Assembly (NCBI GenBank): GCA_040754425.1
Contig: JBFMCR010000014.1
Location: 1 to 64,000 of the forward strand
Direction of reading: 5' to 3'
Origin: UBA6918 sp040754425
GTDB taxonomy: Bacteria; Pseudomonadota; Gammaproteobacteria; Burkholderiales; Thiobacillaceae
DNA length: 64,000 nucleotides
Shown here: positions 17,912 through 30,144 of the stretch, one piece after another
Layout: each line of letters begins with the position of its first letter
How positions within the stretch are numbered: the stretch's first letter is position 1
Program-made: the position numbers and the translations under genes
The notes under the pieces: model-generated
Database searches by the model: none
Seen by the model: the letters and a program-made list of their open reading frames with translations, nothing else
What the model was told of the DNA's origin: nothing

Positions 17912-17952
17912 CTTGTTCAAGCTGTCATTTTCCTCGCATTTGGAAATTCGGC

Positions 17953-19992
17953 TCACGGCTTTAGCAGATCGAGCAGTCCATCCTCGTCCAGAATGGTAAT
18001 GCCTAATTCCTGTGCCTTGGTGAATTTGCTGCCGGGCTCGGCGCCGGCCACCACATAATCGGTCTTCTTCGACACCGAGCCGGCCACCTTGCCGCCCGCC
18101 GCCTCGATCCTGTCCTTGGCCTCGTCGCGCGTCATGTGCGGCAGAGCGCCTGTGAGCACGAAGGTTTTGCCCGCCAGCGCGCCCTGCTGCTTTCTTTGCG
18201 GTGCGGTTTCCGGCCAGGTGACGCCACCGGCACGCAACTGCTCGACGACCTCGCGGTTGTGCGGCTCGGCAAAGAACTGCGCAATGCTCTGCGCCACCAC
18301 CGGCCCCACATCGGGCACTTGCATGAGGGCTTCCTCGTCCGCCGCCATCAGCGCATCGAGACGGCCGAAATGGCGCGCCAGGTCCTTGGCCGTGGCTTCC
18401 CCGACATTGCGGATGCCGAGCGCGAAAATGAAGCGCGCCAACGTCGTATGCTTGCTTTTTTCAATGGCGGCAAGCAGATTGGCGGCGGACTTTTCCGCCA
18501 TGCGATCGAGATTGGCAACCTTGGCCATGTCCAGTTTGTAAAGTTCGGCCGGCGTCTGTACCAAGCCCAAATCGACGAGCTGGTCGACCAGCTTCTCGCC
18601 CAGGCCCTCGATGTCCATGGCGCGGCGCGAGGCGAAATGCAGCAGCGCCTGCTTGCGCTGTGCCGGGCAATACAAACCGCCGGTACAGCGTATGGCGGCT
18701 TCGCCGGGCTGGCGCACCACGTGCGAGCCGCACACCGGACAGACAGGGTAGCGTTGCAGAATGTCGAATCGGGGCGGCTCGGGATGGGGGCGCCGCTGCT
18801 TGACCACGGCCACCACCTCGGGAATGACATCGCCGGCGCGCCGCACGATGACACTGTCGCCTTCGCGCACATCGAGGCGGTCAATCTCGTCCTGGTTGTG
18901 CAAGGTGGCGTTGGAGACGGTGACACCGCCGACGAACACCGGCTTCAGACGCGCCACCGGCGTGAGCGTCCCGGTGCGGCCGACCTGCACCTCGATGGCC
19001 TCGACCACGGTCAGCTCCTCCTCGGGCGGAAACTTGTGCGCGCAGGCCCAGCGCGGCTCGCGCGACACGAAGCCGAGACGCACCTGCAGTTCCAGGCTGT
19101 TGACCTTGTACACCACGCCGTCGATGTCGAAAGGCAGGCTGTCGCGGCGGCGACCGATGTCGTCGTGGAACTGCACAAGCCCTTGCGGCCCCTGTACCAC
19201 CGCGCGTTCGTTGCTGACCGGCAGTCCCAGGTCGCGTATCGCATCCAGCAGTTCGCTGTGGGTCGCCGGCATCTTCCAGCCGATCGTCTCTCCCACACCG
19301 TAGGCATAAAAGGACAGCGGACGCTGCGCGGCGATGGCAGGATCGAGCTGGCGGATGCTGCCGGCTGCGCCGTTGCGCGGATTGACCAGCGGCGTGCCGC
19401 CGCTTTCGCGCTGCTTCTGGTTGTAGCGCTCGAAATCGGGGCGACTCATGTATACCTCGCCGCGCACTTCCAGCACCGGCGGCGGATGGTCGCTATAAAG
19501 ACGCAGCGGAATGCAGTGGATGGTGCGCACGTTCTGGGTCACGTCCTCGCCGGTTTCGCCGTCGCCGCGCGTGGCAGCCTGCGCCAGCACGCCATGTTCA
19601 TAGCGCAAATTGACGGCAAGGCCGTCGAACTTGAGTTCGCAGGCGTATTCGACGGGCGGATCGCTCTCCCTGAGCTTGAGTTCGCGGCGAATGCGCGCAT
19701 CGAAATTCAGTGCCCCCGCCGGCCCGATGTCGGTCTCGGTGCGGATCGACAGCATGGGCACGCGGTGCTTGACAGGCGCGAAGCCTTCCAGCGGCCTGCC
19801 GCCCACGCGCCGGGTGGGCGAATCGGGTGTGATCAGTTCGGGATGAGCCGCCTCCAGCGCCTCCAGTTCGCGGTACAGGCGGTCGTACTCGGCATCCGGA
19901 ATCTCCGGGCTGTCGAGCACGTAGTAGCGGTAGCTGTGGTAGTTGATCTGCTCGCGCAACGTGCGTGCGCGTTCGGCAATGTCTTGTGCCAT
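17953..19992 (-). CDS. ligA: NAD+-dependent DNA ligase
   Basis: A 679-residue ligase that seals nicks in replication and repair using NAD+. Domains in order: Ia/adenylation with DSPEIPDAEYDRLY and the active-site lysine K121 in ELKFDG, an OB fold, a four-Cys zinc finger (CPVCG ... CTGGLYCPAQ, about 410-435), HhH repeats (residues about 510-580, MQVPDVGPVVAQSI), and a C-terminal BRCT domain with G-K-T-F-V-L-T-G and DYVVAGAEPGSK. The length is canonical (E. coli 671). The start ATG overlaps the zipA stop by 1 nt (TCAT on the + strand). Confidence 0.98.
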   Translation of the reverse strand: MAQDIAERARTLREQINYHSYRYYVLDSPEIPDAEYDRLYRELEALEAAHPELITPDSPTRRVGGRPLEGFAPVKHRVPMLSIRTETDIGPAGALNFDARIRRELKLRESDPPVEYACELKFDGLAVNLRYEHGVLAQAATRGDGETGEDVTQNVRTIHCIPLRLYSDHPPPVLEVRGEVYMSRPDFERYNQKQRESGGTPLVNPRNGAAGSIRQLDPAIAAQRPLSFYAYGVGETIGWKMPATHSELLDAIRDLGLPVSNERAVVQGPQGLVQFHDDIGRRRDSLPFDIDGVVYKVNSLELQVRLGFVSREPRWACAHKFPPEEELTVVEAIEVQVGRTGTLTPVARLKPVFVGGVTVSNATLHNQDEIDRLDVREGDSVIVRRAGDVIPEVVAVVKQRRPHPEPPRFDILQRYPVCPVCGSHVVRQPGEAAIRCTGGLYCPAQRKQALLHFASRRAMDIEGLGEKLVDQLVDLGLVQTPAELYKLDMAKVANLDRMAEKSAANLLAAIEKSKHTTLARFIFALGIRNVGEATAKDLARHFGRLDALMAADEEALMQVPDVGPVVAQSIAQFFAEPHNREVVEQLRAGGVTWPETAPQRKQQGALAGKTFVLTGALPHMTRDEAKDRIEAAGGKVAGSVSKKTDYVVAGAEPGSKFTKAQELGITILDEDGLLDLLKP

Positions 19993-21182
19993 CAGGAAAA
20001 CAGCCTGAGCGCGAGGCGGCTGCCGGCAGCGACGCCGCGCGCCTCCATCCTGGCATAGATCTGCTCGAGCTGGGCGCGGATTTTTTCGATGCCGGCATCG
20101 GTCAGCGGGCGCAGGTTGTCATCCACCAGCTGGGCACCCGTTTCAAACGCGAACTGGCGCCCCAGCGCCAGCATGCGGTCGAAATTCTTCAATCCGTCCG
20201 GCACGCGCGGAACGTCGAACAGCAGGGTCACGCCCCTCGTTTGCGGTTCCTCCGGATTGCCGTGGACAAAAGGCCGCGGCTCGCGATTGCCCAGCATGAA
20301 CAGCACTTCGCCGCGATTGTCGAGCAGCAGGTAAACCCCGTCGTCCGACAGCTGCATGCCCGCCGCTTCCGCAAGATTCCGCATCCGGGCAATAGGCAGT
20401 ACGCCGCTGCCGCGAGCGACGATGTTCAGGCCGATCTGGACGTCGACGTCGGCGCAGAACTTGTCGAGCGAGGCTGCGCGCTGTGCCGCCTCGACGACAT
20501 CATCACAGCGCACCATCCAGCCGCGAGACCGGGCAAGCTCCCGGAGCAGGCCGCAGAGCGCCGCCATGTCTTGCCTGGCGGCCGGGCCATTGCGGTCGGC
20601 CAGTTGCATCGCTGCCTGCGCCTCAAGGTAGCGCCTGCCGCTTTGCGGGGACAATTCCTCCCATGTCGGGCTGCCCAGCGGCAAGGCCAGCCAGCGCACG
20701 GCCCTCGCCAATGCCGCGGTTTGCGCGACCACGGACGCGAAAGCATCGGCCGCCATGCCATCGACATTCTTCAGCGCGACCCGAAACTCGATGGCCTCTT
20801 CGCGGCCATCTGCCGCAATGGGCGGTGACACGGCATCCGCGAATGGCTGCGCTGCCTGCACGTTTTCGCCCGCTTGCGGCAAGGAGCTGGCCGCAGCTTC
20901 CGGCTCCATGCCGACATCACCCAGATAAGGTTCTTGCGGCTTGCACTCACGGAACGGTGCCGCACCCGGGTCTTTTCGCATGAGCGTGTCGAAAACTCCG
21001 CCCTCCTGCCGCAGCGACGGATCGGGTTCCGTGGCATCATCAAGCAGCACATCGCGTCCGGGCCTGGTGAATCCGGCTTCGGTCTGACGGCGGATTTTTC
21101 GCTCCTGCAGGCGGTTGTATATCAGCACGCCGGTTACAGCGAGGACACCAATCAGTGCAAGCGCGATCTGCAGTTCGTTCAT
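19992..21182 (-). CDS. zipA: ZipA-like cell division protein
   Basis: A 396-residue protein with an N-terminal membrane helix (about 4-22, MNELQIALALIGVLAVTGV), a basic and then Pro/Glu-rich linker, and a C-terminal ZipA/FtsZ-binding-like domain (about 255-390, FCADVDVQIGLNIVARG ... MLALGRQFAFETGAQLVDD). ZipA tethers FtsZ to the membrane at the division site. A zipA-ligA pair is common in betaproteobacteria. The conserved linker is poorly alignable, so the call rests on topology, position and the C-terminal domain. A GTG at 21188 is possible, but the ATG at 21182 has GAGG at suitable spacing. It precedes and overlaps ligA. Confidence 0.85.
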   Translation of the reverse strand: MNELQIALALIGVLAVTGVLIYNRLQERKIRRQTEAGFTRPGRDVLLDDATEPDPSLRQEGGVFDTLMRKDPGAAPFRECKPQEPYLGDVGMEPEAAASSLPQAGENVQAAQPFADAVSPPIAADGREEAIEFRVALKNVDGMAADAFASVVAQTAALARAVRWLALPLGSPTWEELSPQSGRRYLEAQAAMQLADRNGPAARQDMAALCGLLRELARSRGWMVRCDDVVEAAQRAASLDKFCADVDVQIGLNIVARGSGVLPIARMRNLAEAAGMQLSDDGVYLLLDNRGEVLFMLGNREPRPFVHGNPEEPQTRGVTLLFDVPRVPDGLKNFDRMLALGRQFAFETGAQLVDDNLRPLTDAGIEKIRAQLEQIYARMEARGVAAGSRLALRLFS

Positions 21183-21195
21183 GGACACCTCTAAC

Positions 21196-21495
21196 TCAGT
21201 TGCCTGCCGGTTGGGGTGGAGCCTGCGCCGGGACTACGCGCACGAACACCTCGTCGGAACGGATCATGCCGAGTTCGCCGCGCGCACGCTCCTCGATGGC
21301 ATCGCGCGCCTCCCTGAGGTCGCGCACCTCGGCCGAAATGGTTTCATTTCGCACGCGCAACTTCCCGTTCAGCTCCTGCTGCCTGACAACTTCGCCACCC
21401 AGGCCCCACAACTTGAACCAGCCCCCCTCGCCGAACCAGAGCGGATACTGCAACAGCACGATCAGCGCGATGAGCAGCGGCGTGAGCCAGCGCAT
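21196..21495 (-). CDS. ftsB: Cell division protein FtsB
   Basis: A 99-residue bitopic protein: one N-terminal helix (about 5-20), a short FGEGG-W turn, then a coiled coil (about 30-72, with VRNETISAEVRDLREARDAIEERAR) and the family motif A-R-G-E-L-G-M-I-R-x-D-E-V-F. FtsB forms the FtsQLB divisome subcomplex. It lies 10 bp downstream of eno, a pairing common in beta- and gammaproteobacteria, and 13 bp upstream of zipA. Confidence 0.95.
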   Translation of the reverse strand: MRWLTPLLIALIVLLQYPLWFGEGGWFKLWGLGGEVVRQQELNGKLRVRNETISAEVRDLREARDAIEERARGELGMIRSDEVFVRVVPAQAPPQPAGN

Positions 21496-21505
21496 CGCTC
21501 AGTAC

Positions 21506-22789
21506 TTAGCCGATCTGGTAAAACGCATCGCGTCCGGGATAGGACGCCATGCCGCCGAGTTCTTCTTCGATGCGCAACAGCTGGTTGTACTTGGCCATGC
21601 GGTCGGAACGCGACAGCGAGCCGGTCTTGATCTGCAGCGCATTGGTCGCCACGGCGAGGTCAGCGATGGTGCTGTCCTCGGTCTCGCCCGAGCGGTGCGA
21701 AATCACCGAGGTGTAGCCCGCGCGCTTGGCGGTCTCGATGGCTTCGAAGGTCTCGGTCAGGGTGCCGATCTGGTTGACCTTGATGAGGATGGAGTTGGCG
21801 ATGCTCTTCTGGATGCCTTCGCGCAGGATCCTGGCGTTGGTCACGAAGAGGTCGTCTCCCACCAGCTGGATGTTCTTGGACAGTTTTTGCGTCAGCGTGG
21901 CCCAGCCGTCCCAGTCGTTCTCGCCCATGCCGTCTTCGATGCTGATGATGGGGTACTTGTCGCACCACGCAGCCAGGTAATCGGTAAATTGTACGGAGGA
22001 GAGCTTCAGTCCTTCGGCCTCGATGTGGTAGAGGCCGTCCTTGTAGAACTCGCTGGAGGCGCAGTCCACGCCGATGGCGATGTCCGCACCGGGCATGAAG
22101 CCGGCCTTTTCGATGGCTTCGACGATGAGCTTGAGCGCGACTTCATTCGATTCCAGGTTGGGCGCGAAACCGCCCTCGTCGCCGACGGTGGTGGTCATGC
22201 CCTTGCCGTCGAGCAGCTTCTTCAGGGTGTGGAACACTTCGGCGCCGTAGCGCAGTGCCTCGCGGAAGCTCTTGGCGCCCACGGGAATGATCATGAATTC
22301 CTGCATGTCGATGCTGTTGTTGGCATGCGCGCCGCCGTTGATGATGTTCATCATCGGCACAGGCAGCGCCATGGGGCCGGCGCCGCCCAGGTAGCGATAG
22401 AGCGGCAGGCCGGATTCCTCGGCGGCTGCACGCGCGATCGCCATGCTCACGGCGAGGATGGCGTTGGCGCCGAGGCGCGACTTGTTTTCGGTGCCGTCCA
22501 GTTCGATCATGGTGCGGTCGAGGAAAGCCTGGTCCTCGACGTCCAGACCAATGATGGCCTCGCAGATTTCGGTGTTGACGTGCTCAACGGCGCGCAAAAC
22601 GCCCTTGCCCATGTAGCGGCTCTTGTCGCCGTCCCTCAATTCGATCGCCTCGCGGCTGCCGGTGGATGCGCCGGAAGGCACCGCTGCACGGCCCATCACG
22701 CCGGATTCCAGCAACACGTCCGCCTCCACCGTGGGGTTGCCCCGGGAGTCGAGAATTTCACGTCCAATCACATCAACAATCGCGCTCAA
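21506..22789 (-). CDS. eno: Enolase
   Basis: A 427-residue glycolytic enzyme interconverting 2-phosphoglycerate and PEP, and in many bacteria also a component of the RNA degradosome. Signatures: AREILDSRGNPTVEADV, the metal-binding acidic residues in SIEDGMGENDW and VGDDLFVTN, and the enolase signature LIKVNQIGTLTETFEAI near residue 335, followed by VISHRSGETEDSTIADLAV. The length is canonical. It starts with ATG (MSAIVDVIGREIL) and lies 10 bp upstream of ftsB. Confidence 0.99.
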   Translation of the reverse strand: MSAIVDVIGREILDSRGNPTVEADVLLESGVMGRAAVPSGASTGSREAIELRDGDKSRYMGKGVLRAVEHVNTEICEAIIGLDVEDQAFLDRTMIELDGTENKSRLGANAILAVSMAIARAAAEESGLPLYRYLGGAGPMALPVPMMNIINGGAHANNSIDMQEFMIIPVGAKSFREALRYGAEVFHTLKKLLDGKGMTTTVGDEGGFAPNLESNEVALKLIVEAIEKAGFMPGADIAIGVDCASSEFYKDGLYHIEAEGLKLSSVQFTDYLAAWCDKYPIISIEDGMGENDWDGWATLTQKLSKNIQLVGDDLFVTNARILREGIQKSIANSILIKVNQIGTLTETFEAIETAKRAGYTSVISHRSGETEDSTIADLAVATNALQIKTGSLSRSDRMAKYNQLLRIEEELGGMASYPGRDAFYQIG

Positions 22790-22810
22790 TTTTCATTCCT
22801 TAAATCATTA

Positions 22811-22876
22811 ACAGGGAGGAAAGGGAGGTTCAGGTAGGTAAAGGCTTTACTCTCTTTCCTCCCTTCACCTCCCTGT
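22811..22876. repeat. Dispersed intergenic inverted repeat, GGGAGG type (copy C)
   Basis: ACAGGGAGGAAAGGGAGG (22811-22828) pairs with CCTCCCTTCACCTCCCTGT (22858-22876) with a one-nucleotide bulge. The loop is about 29 nt. It lies between kdsA and eno, upstream of the eno start. The TTTCCTCCCTT segment is shared with copy D at 34.2 kb. Confidence 0.78.
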
Positions 22877-22886
22877 CCATTGTTTT

Positions 22887-23725
22887 TCAGCTTTTCATCA
22901 GTTTGTCTTCGGCAAACCCGCGCCGTTTCACCAGTGCATCGATTTCTTTCAACGTCTCCAGCAATTCCTTCATCAGAGGCAGCGGCCAGGCATTGGGGCC
23001 GTCGGACAATGCCTGCTCCGGATTGGGATGGGTTTCGGCGAAAAGCCCGGAAATGCCGACCGCGACCGCCGCGCGCGCCAGCACCGGCACGAACTCGCGC
23101 TGGCCGCCGCTCTTCTCGCCCATGCCGCCTGGCTGCTGCACCGAGTGGGTGGCGTCGAACACCACCGGGCAGCCGGTCTCGCGCATGATGGCGAGCCCGC
23201 GCATGTCGGAAATCAGGGTGTTGTAGCCGAAGGATACCCCTCGCTCGCACACCATGATCTGCTCGTTGCCGGTGGCGCGGGCCTTTTCCACCACGTTCTT
23301 CATGTCCCAGGGGGCAAGGAACTGGCCTTTCTTGATGTTGACCGGCCTGCCCTGCTTCGCCACGTTCTGGATGAAGTTGGTCTGGCGGCACAGAAAGGCT
23401 GGGGTTTGCAGCACGTCCACCACGCTCGCCACTTCGGCAAGGGGCGTGTCTTCGTGCACGTCGGTCAGCACCGGCACGCCGATTTTTTTCTTCACTTCCG
23501 ACAGGATACGCAGGCCCTCTTCCATGCCCGGCCCGCGGAAAGACTTGGCCGAAGAGCGGTTGGCCTTGTCGAAGGAAGACTTGTAGATGAAGGGCACGTC
23601 GAGCGCCGCGCACATTTCCTTCAAGGCGCCGGCGGTATCCATGGCCAGCTGCTCGGACTCGATGACGCAGGGGCCGGCGATGAGGAACAGTGGTTTATCC
23701 AACCCCGCTTCGAAATGACAGAGCT

Positions 23726-23729
<4 letters not shown>
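22887..23729 (-). CDS. kdsA: 3-deoxy-8-phosphooctulonate synthase
   Basis: A 280-residue enzyme joining PEP and arabinose 5-phosphate to make KDO-8-phosphate for LPS. Signatures: LIAGPCVIESEQ at the N-terminus, YKSSFDKANRSS, LTDVHE, VDVLQTPAFLCRQTNF, FGYNTLISDMRGL, FDATHSVQQPGG and the ETHPNPE active-site His. The start is the ATG at 23729, which overlaps the pyrG stop (ATGA). The frame is open further into pyrG, but that is read-through of the overlapping frame. Translationally coupled to pyrG. Confidence 0.97.
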
Positions 23730-25375
<1,646 letters not shown>

Positions 25376-25544
25376 GTTCCGTTTGCGGAGCAGGTAATGC
25401 TGAATTCTACCCTCAAACGGGTTACGGGCCCAATACGGGGATCGGGGAAGCCCCGAATGCCGGGCAGTCCGGCAAAACCCGCAGGAGAACTTTGGAAATG
25501 CCTAGGCAGGCCGACAAAAGCCCCCGGGGGTGGCCCGGCAGCCA

Positions 25545-25576
25545 GTTACTTTTCTTGCTCCGCCAAGAAAAGTAAC
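25545..25576. repeat. Perfect 13-bp hairpin, left end of the island
   Basis: GTTACTTTTCTTG and CAAGAAAAGTAAC are exact complements around CTCCGC. This is the left counterpart of the hairpin at 26036-26067. Confidence 0.9.
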
Positions 25577-25880
25577 CAAAAAAAGCGGCCCCGCTACGCC
25601 ACACTGCGGGTTCCCTCGTCGACTTGCCCAAACGGGCGGCTCACCAACCCGCCCTGGCAGGGCGCACACATCGCGCCCTGCTGCGGAGCTAGGACAGGGT
25701 TCGCCTTCATCCCGTTTGGCCCGCGCCTCCTCGGTGGCGTAGAGGGGAAAATTCAAACCCCAAATCCCCCGGCGCTGCGCGCCACCCCCTTTGCCAAGGG
25801 GGTAGGTTGAGCCCCCCTTGATAAATGGGGGTTGGGGGGATTGGGTTTTGGGTTTGAAATTCCCCGTCTTTGCCGCCGCA

Positions 25881-25992
25881 GCCTGGAGCTTGCGGGCGGA
25901 ACAATGCGGCGCAGCCTGTCTGAGCCCCGCTCACTTCCGGAATCAAACAAAAGCGGGGCGAGTTCTGCGCCGCCCGCCCGCAAGCTCCAGGC
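25881..25992. repeat. 112-nt nested cruciform
   Basis: GCCTGGAGCTTGCGGGCGG (25881-25899) is perfectly complementary to 25974-25992. Inside it GCGGCGCAG (25906-25914) pairs with CTGCGCCGC (25965-25973), and CCCCGC (25925-25930) with GCGGGG (25953-25958). The three stems stack into one long hairpin in DNA or RNA. Confidence 0.9.
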
Positions 25993-26035
25993 TAAGGGAA
26001 GCCGAAGGCCGGCATAGCCGGGTGCCCTTTCTTTG

Positions 26036-26067
26036 GTTACTTTCTTTGGGCAAACAAAGAAAGTAAC
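26036..26067. repeat. Perfect 13-bp hairpin, right end of the island
   Basis: GTTACTTTCTTTG and CAAAGAAAGTAAC are exact complements around GGCAAA. A second stem, CCGCCGGG/CCCGGCGG (26071-26091), follows directly. Confidence 0.9.
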
Positions 26068-26130
26068 TTGCCGCCGGGCAACCCCCGGCGGTTTTTGTAG
26101 GCCTGCCCAAATCTTTCTAAAAGCCAACGC

Positions 26131-28461
<2,331 letters not shown>

Positions 28462-28472
28462 GTACTCATCCT

Positions 28473-29255
28473 GTGCAAAAACTGTCGGTATTTTTCGTGT
28501 CGGATCACACCGGCGTCACCGCCGAGGCTGTGGGTCACAGTCTACTCTCTCAATTCAGGGAGCTGGAATACCAGGCGCAGACTGTGCCCTTCATCGATAC
28601 GCCGGCGAAGGCCGTGGCGCTGGCCGAGCGCGTGCGCGCGGCCAGGCCTGCCGTGGTCGTTTCCACCCTGACAGACGAGAATATCAGGGCCGGCTTGCGT
28701 AATTGTGAAGCCCCGGTCTTCGACATTTTCGACGCCTTCAGTGCGCCGCTGGCCGCCACCTTGGGCATGACTCCGACTGCCTCGTCCGGGCGGCTGCACG
28801 GCATGAGCAACAGCTACCATGCGCGCATCGACGCGGTGAATTTCGCGTTGTCGGTGGACGACGGCCTCAACCCCGAGCGCCTGGGCGAAGCCGACCTCAT
28901 CCTGGTCGGCGTCTCACGCGCCGGCAAGACGCCGGTCTCGCTCTACCTCGCCCTGCAATATGGCAAAAAGGCCGCCAACTACCCGCTGACCCCCGACGAC
29001 CTGGGCGCGCATACCCTGCCCCCGGTGCTGCTCAAACATCGCGAAAAACTGCGCGGCCTCACGCTGAGCGCGGAAAGGCTTTCGCAGATCCGCAACGAGC
29101 GCCTGCCGGGAAGCCGTTATGCCAGCCCGGAAAACTGCCGCAGCGAAATCCAGGCAGCCGAAGCGATGATGGCCGCAAGCAACATACCGGTGATCGATAC
29201 CACGCGCCGCTCGGTGGAGGAAATCGCCGCGCTGATCGTGCACGAGAGGGGCTAG
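28473..29255 (+). CDS. ppsR: PEP synthase regulatory protein (bifunctional kinase/phosphorylase)
   Basis: A 260-residue protein. Known role: ADP-dependent phosphorylation and Pi-dependent dephosphorylation of the PpsA active-site region, switching PEP synthase off and on. Evidence: FFVSDHTGVTAEAVGHSLLSQF at the N-terminus, the P-loop GVSRAGKTPVSLYLA (about 145-160), and DTTRRSVEEIAALI at the C-terminus. The start is most likely GTG at 28473 (MQKLSVFF), since there is no in-frame ATG nearby and upstream codons would run into ppsA. Its stop TAG lies in the arm of repeat G. Confidence 0.95.
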   Translation: MQKLSVFFVSDHTGVTAEAVGHSLLSQFRELEYQAQTVPFIDTPAKAVALAERVRAARPAVVVSTLTDENIRAGLRNCEAPVFDIFDAFSAPLAATLGMTPTASSGRLHGMSNSYHARIDAVNFALSVDDGLNPERLGEADLILVGVSRAGKTPVSLYLALQYGKKAANYPLTPDDLGAHTLPPVLLKHREKLRGLTLSAERLSQIRNERLPGSRYASPENCRSEIQAAEAMMAASNIPVIDTTRRSVEEIAALIVHERG

Positions 29256-29339
29256 GGGTCAGGGATTGTGCTTCGCGCTTATCTTGTAAACGGCTCGGCC
29301 TACAGCCGCATACGCCCTAATCCCTAATTCCTGGCCCCT
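29253..29339. repeat. Dispersed inverted repeat, TAGGGG-CAGG type (copy G)
   Basis: AGGGGTCAGGGATT (29254-29267) pairs with AATTCCTGGCCCCT (29326-29339), 12 of 14. The TAG at 29253-29255 is the ppsR stop and the CTA at 29324-29326 is the stop of the convergent methyltransferase gene. A 22-nt block (29259-29280) is the exact reverse complement of 16924-16945, so copies F and G are one family. Confidence 0.86.
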
Positions 29340-30109
29340 GCCCTCTGCCGCACCGCCTCGAAGAGCGCGACCGCAGCGGCTGCAGCGGCATTGAGCGATT
29401 CGATCCTGCCGGGCATGGGGATGTGCACGCGTGCCGTAGCCAGTTGCAGTACTTCTTCGGACAGCCCCGCGCCTTCGTTGCCGACCAGGATCGCCGCCGG
29501 CCCGGTGAGATCGACGTCGAACAAGGTCTGCTCGCCGCCAAGCGCCAATGCCCACACCGGCAGTTTTTCCGACTGCATCCAGTGAGTCAGGTCCGTGCGC
29601 AACAGCATGGGCAGCACGAACTGTGCGCCCTGCCCGCCACGCAAGGCCTTGGGCGACCAGGCGTCATGGCAGCCCTTGGACAGCACCGCCAGCGTGGCGC
29701 CGGCGGCAGCCGCGCTTCTCAGCAGGCTGCCGAGATTGCCCGGGTCCCGGATGTCTTCCAGCAGCAGCACCAGCGGGGTTCCGTCGCGCGGCGCCGGGTT
29801 CAGCCAGGCGACTTCGGCGAGGATGCCGGTCGGGCTGTCCACCGGCGACAGCTCTGCGAGCAGGCTGTCGGACAAGGCCGCGATTTTCGCGCCCTCGCAA
29901 CGGGCGGCGAGCTTTTGCAGAACCGCCGGTGCGCACGACTCGCCGTGCAGCAGCGTCAGCGGGCGACCACCGGCATCGAGACAGGCTTCGAGCAGATGCT
30001 CGCCGTCGAGCAGCGCGGTGCGCGTCTCGCGCCGCACGCGTGCGGACTCGGCGAGTTTCTTCAAGCGCTTGAACAGCGGGTTGTCGCGGGAAGTGATCAA
30101 ATCTTGCAT
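29324..30109 (-). CDS. TrmH/SpoU-family RNA 2'-O-methyltransferase
   Basis: A 261-residue SPOUT methyltransferase that transfers methyl from SAM to a ribose 2'-OH in tRNA or rRNA. The N-terminal substrate-binding domain begins DLITSRDNPLFKRLKKLAES. The catalytic trefoil-knot motifs are LLLEDIRDPGNLGSLLRSAAAAG (motif 1, N-x-G-x-x-x-R), LVGNEGAGLSEEVL (motif 2) and IPMPGRIESLNAAAAAAVALFE (motif 3). The exact target cannot be read from sequence; rlmB proper is at 56146. The last residues, AGARN, and the stop are encoded by repeat G. It is divergent from the SenB-like gene (35-bp gap). Confidence 0.9.
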   Translation of the reverse strand: MQDLITSRDNPLFKRLKKLAESARVRRETRTALLDGEHLLEACLDAGGRPLTLLHGESCAPAVLQKLAARCEGAKIAALSDSLLAELSPVDSPTGILAEVAWLNPAPRDGTPLVLLLEDIRDPGNLGSLLRSAAAAGATLAVLSKGCHDAWSPKALRGGQGAQFVLPMLLRTDLTHWMQSEKLPVWALALGGEQTLFDVDLTGPAAILVGNEGAGLSEEVLQLATARVHIPMPGRIESLNAAAAAAVALFEAVRQRAGARN

Positions 30110-30144
30110 GTCGCCATTTTGCTGCTTTGTGTCACCATTCCCAA

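Larger units (their letters stand above)
25494..26117. repeat. Island of nested palindromes bounded by two diverged inverted repeats
   Basis: There is no convincing gene between pyrG and ppsA. The stretch is bounded by two roughly 95-bp sequences that are recognisable inverted copies of each other (about 25494-25590 and 26019-26117), sharing GGCAGGCC-ACAAAA, CCCCCGGGGGT/CGCCGGGGGTT, GGCCCGGC-like stems and the GTTACTTT-N-AAAGTAACC hairpins. Between them lie further perfect palindromes. Open frames in here overlap on both strands and look like by-products of the repeats. Confidence 0.82.

Noticed and set aside
18136..20058. 640-codon open frame antisense to ligA
   Set aside because: It lies entirely opposite a complete NAD+ ligase with all motifs and lacks any recognised domain.
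25495..26110. Several short open frames in the pyrG-ppsA spacer
   Set aside because: They overlap on both strands, follow the palindromes and have no plausible Shine-Dalgarno or domain.
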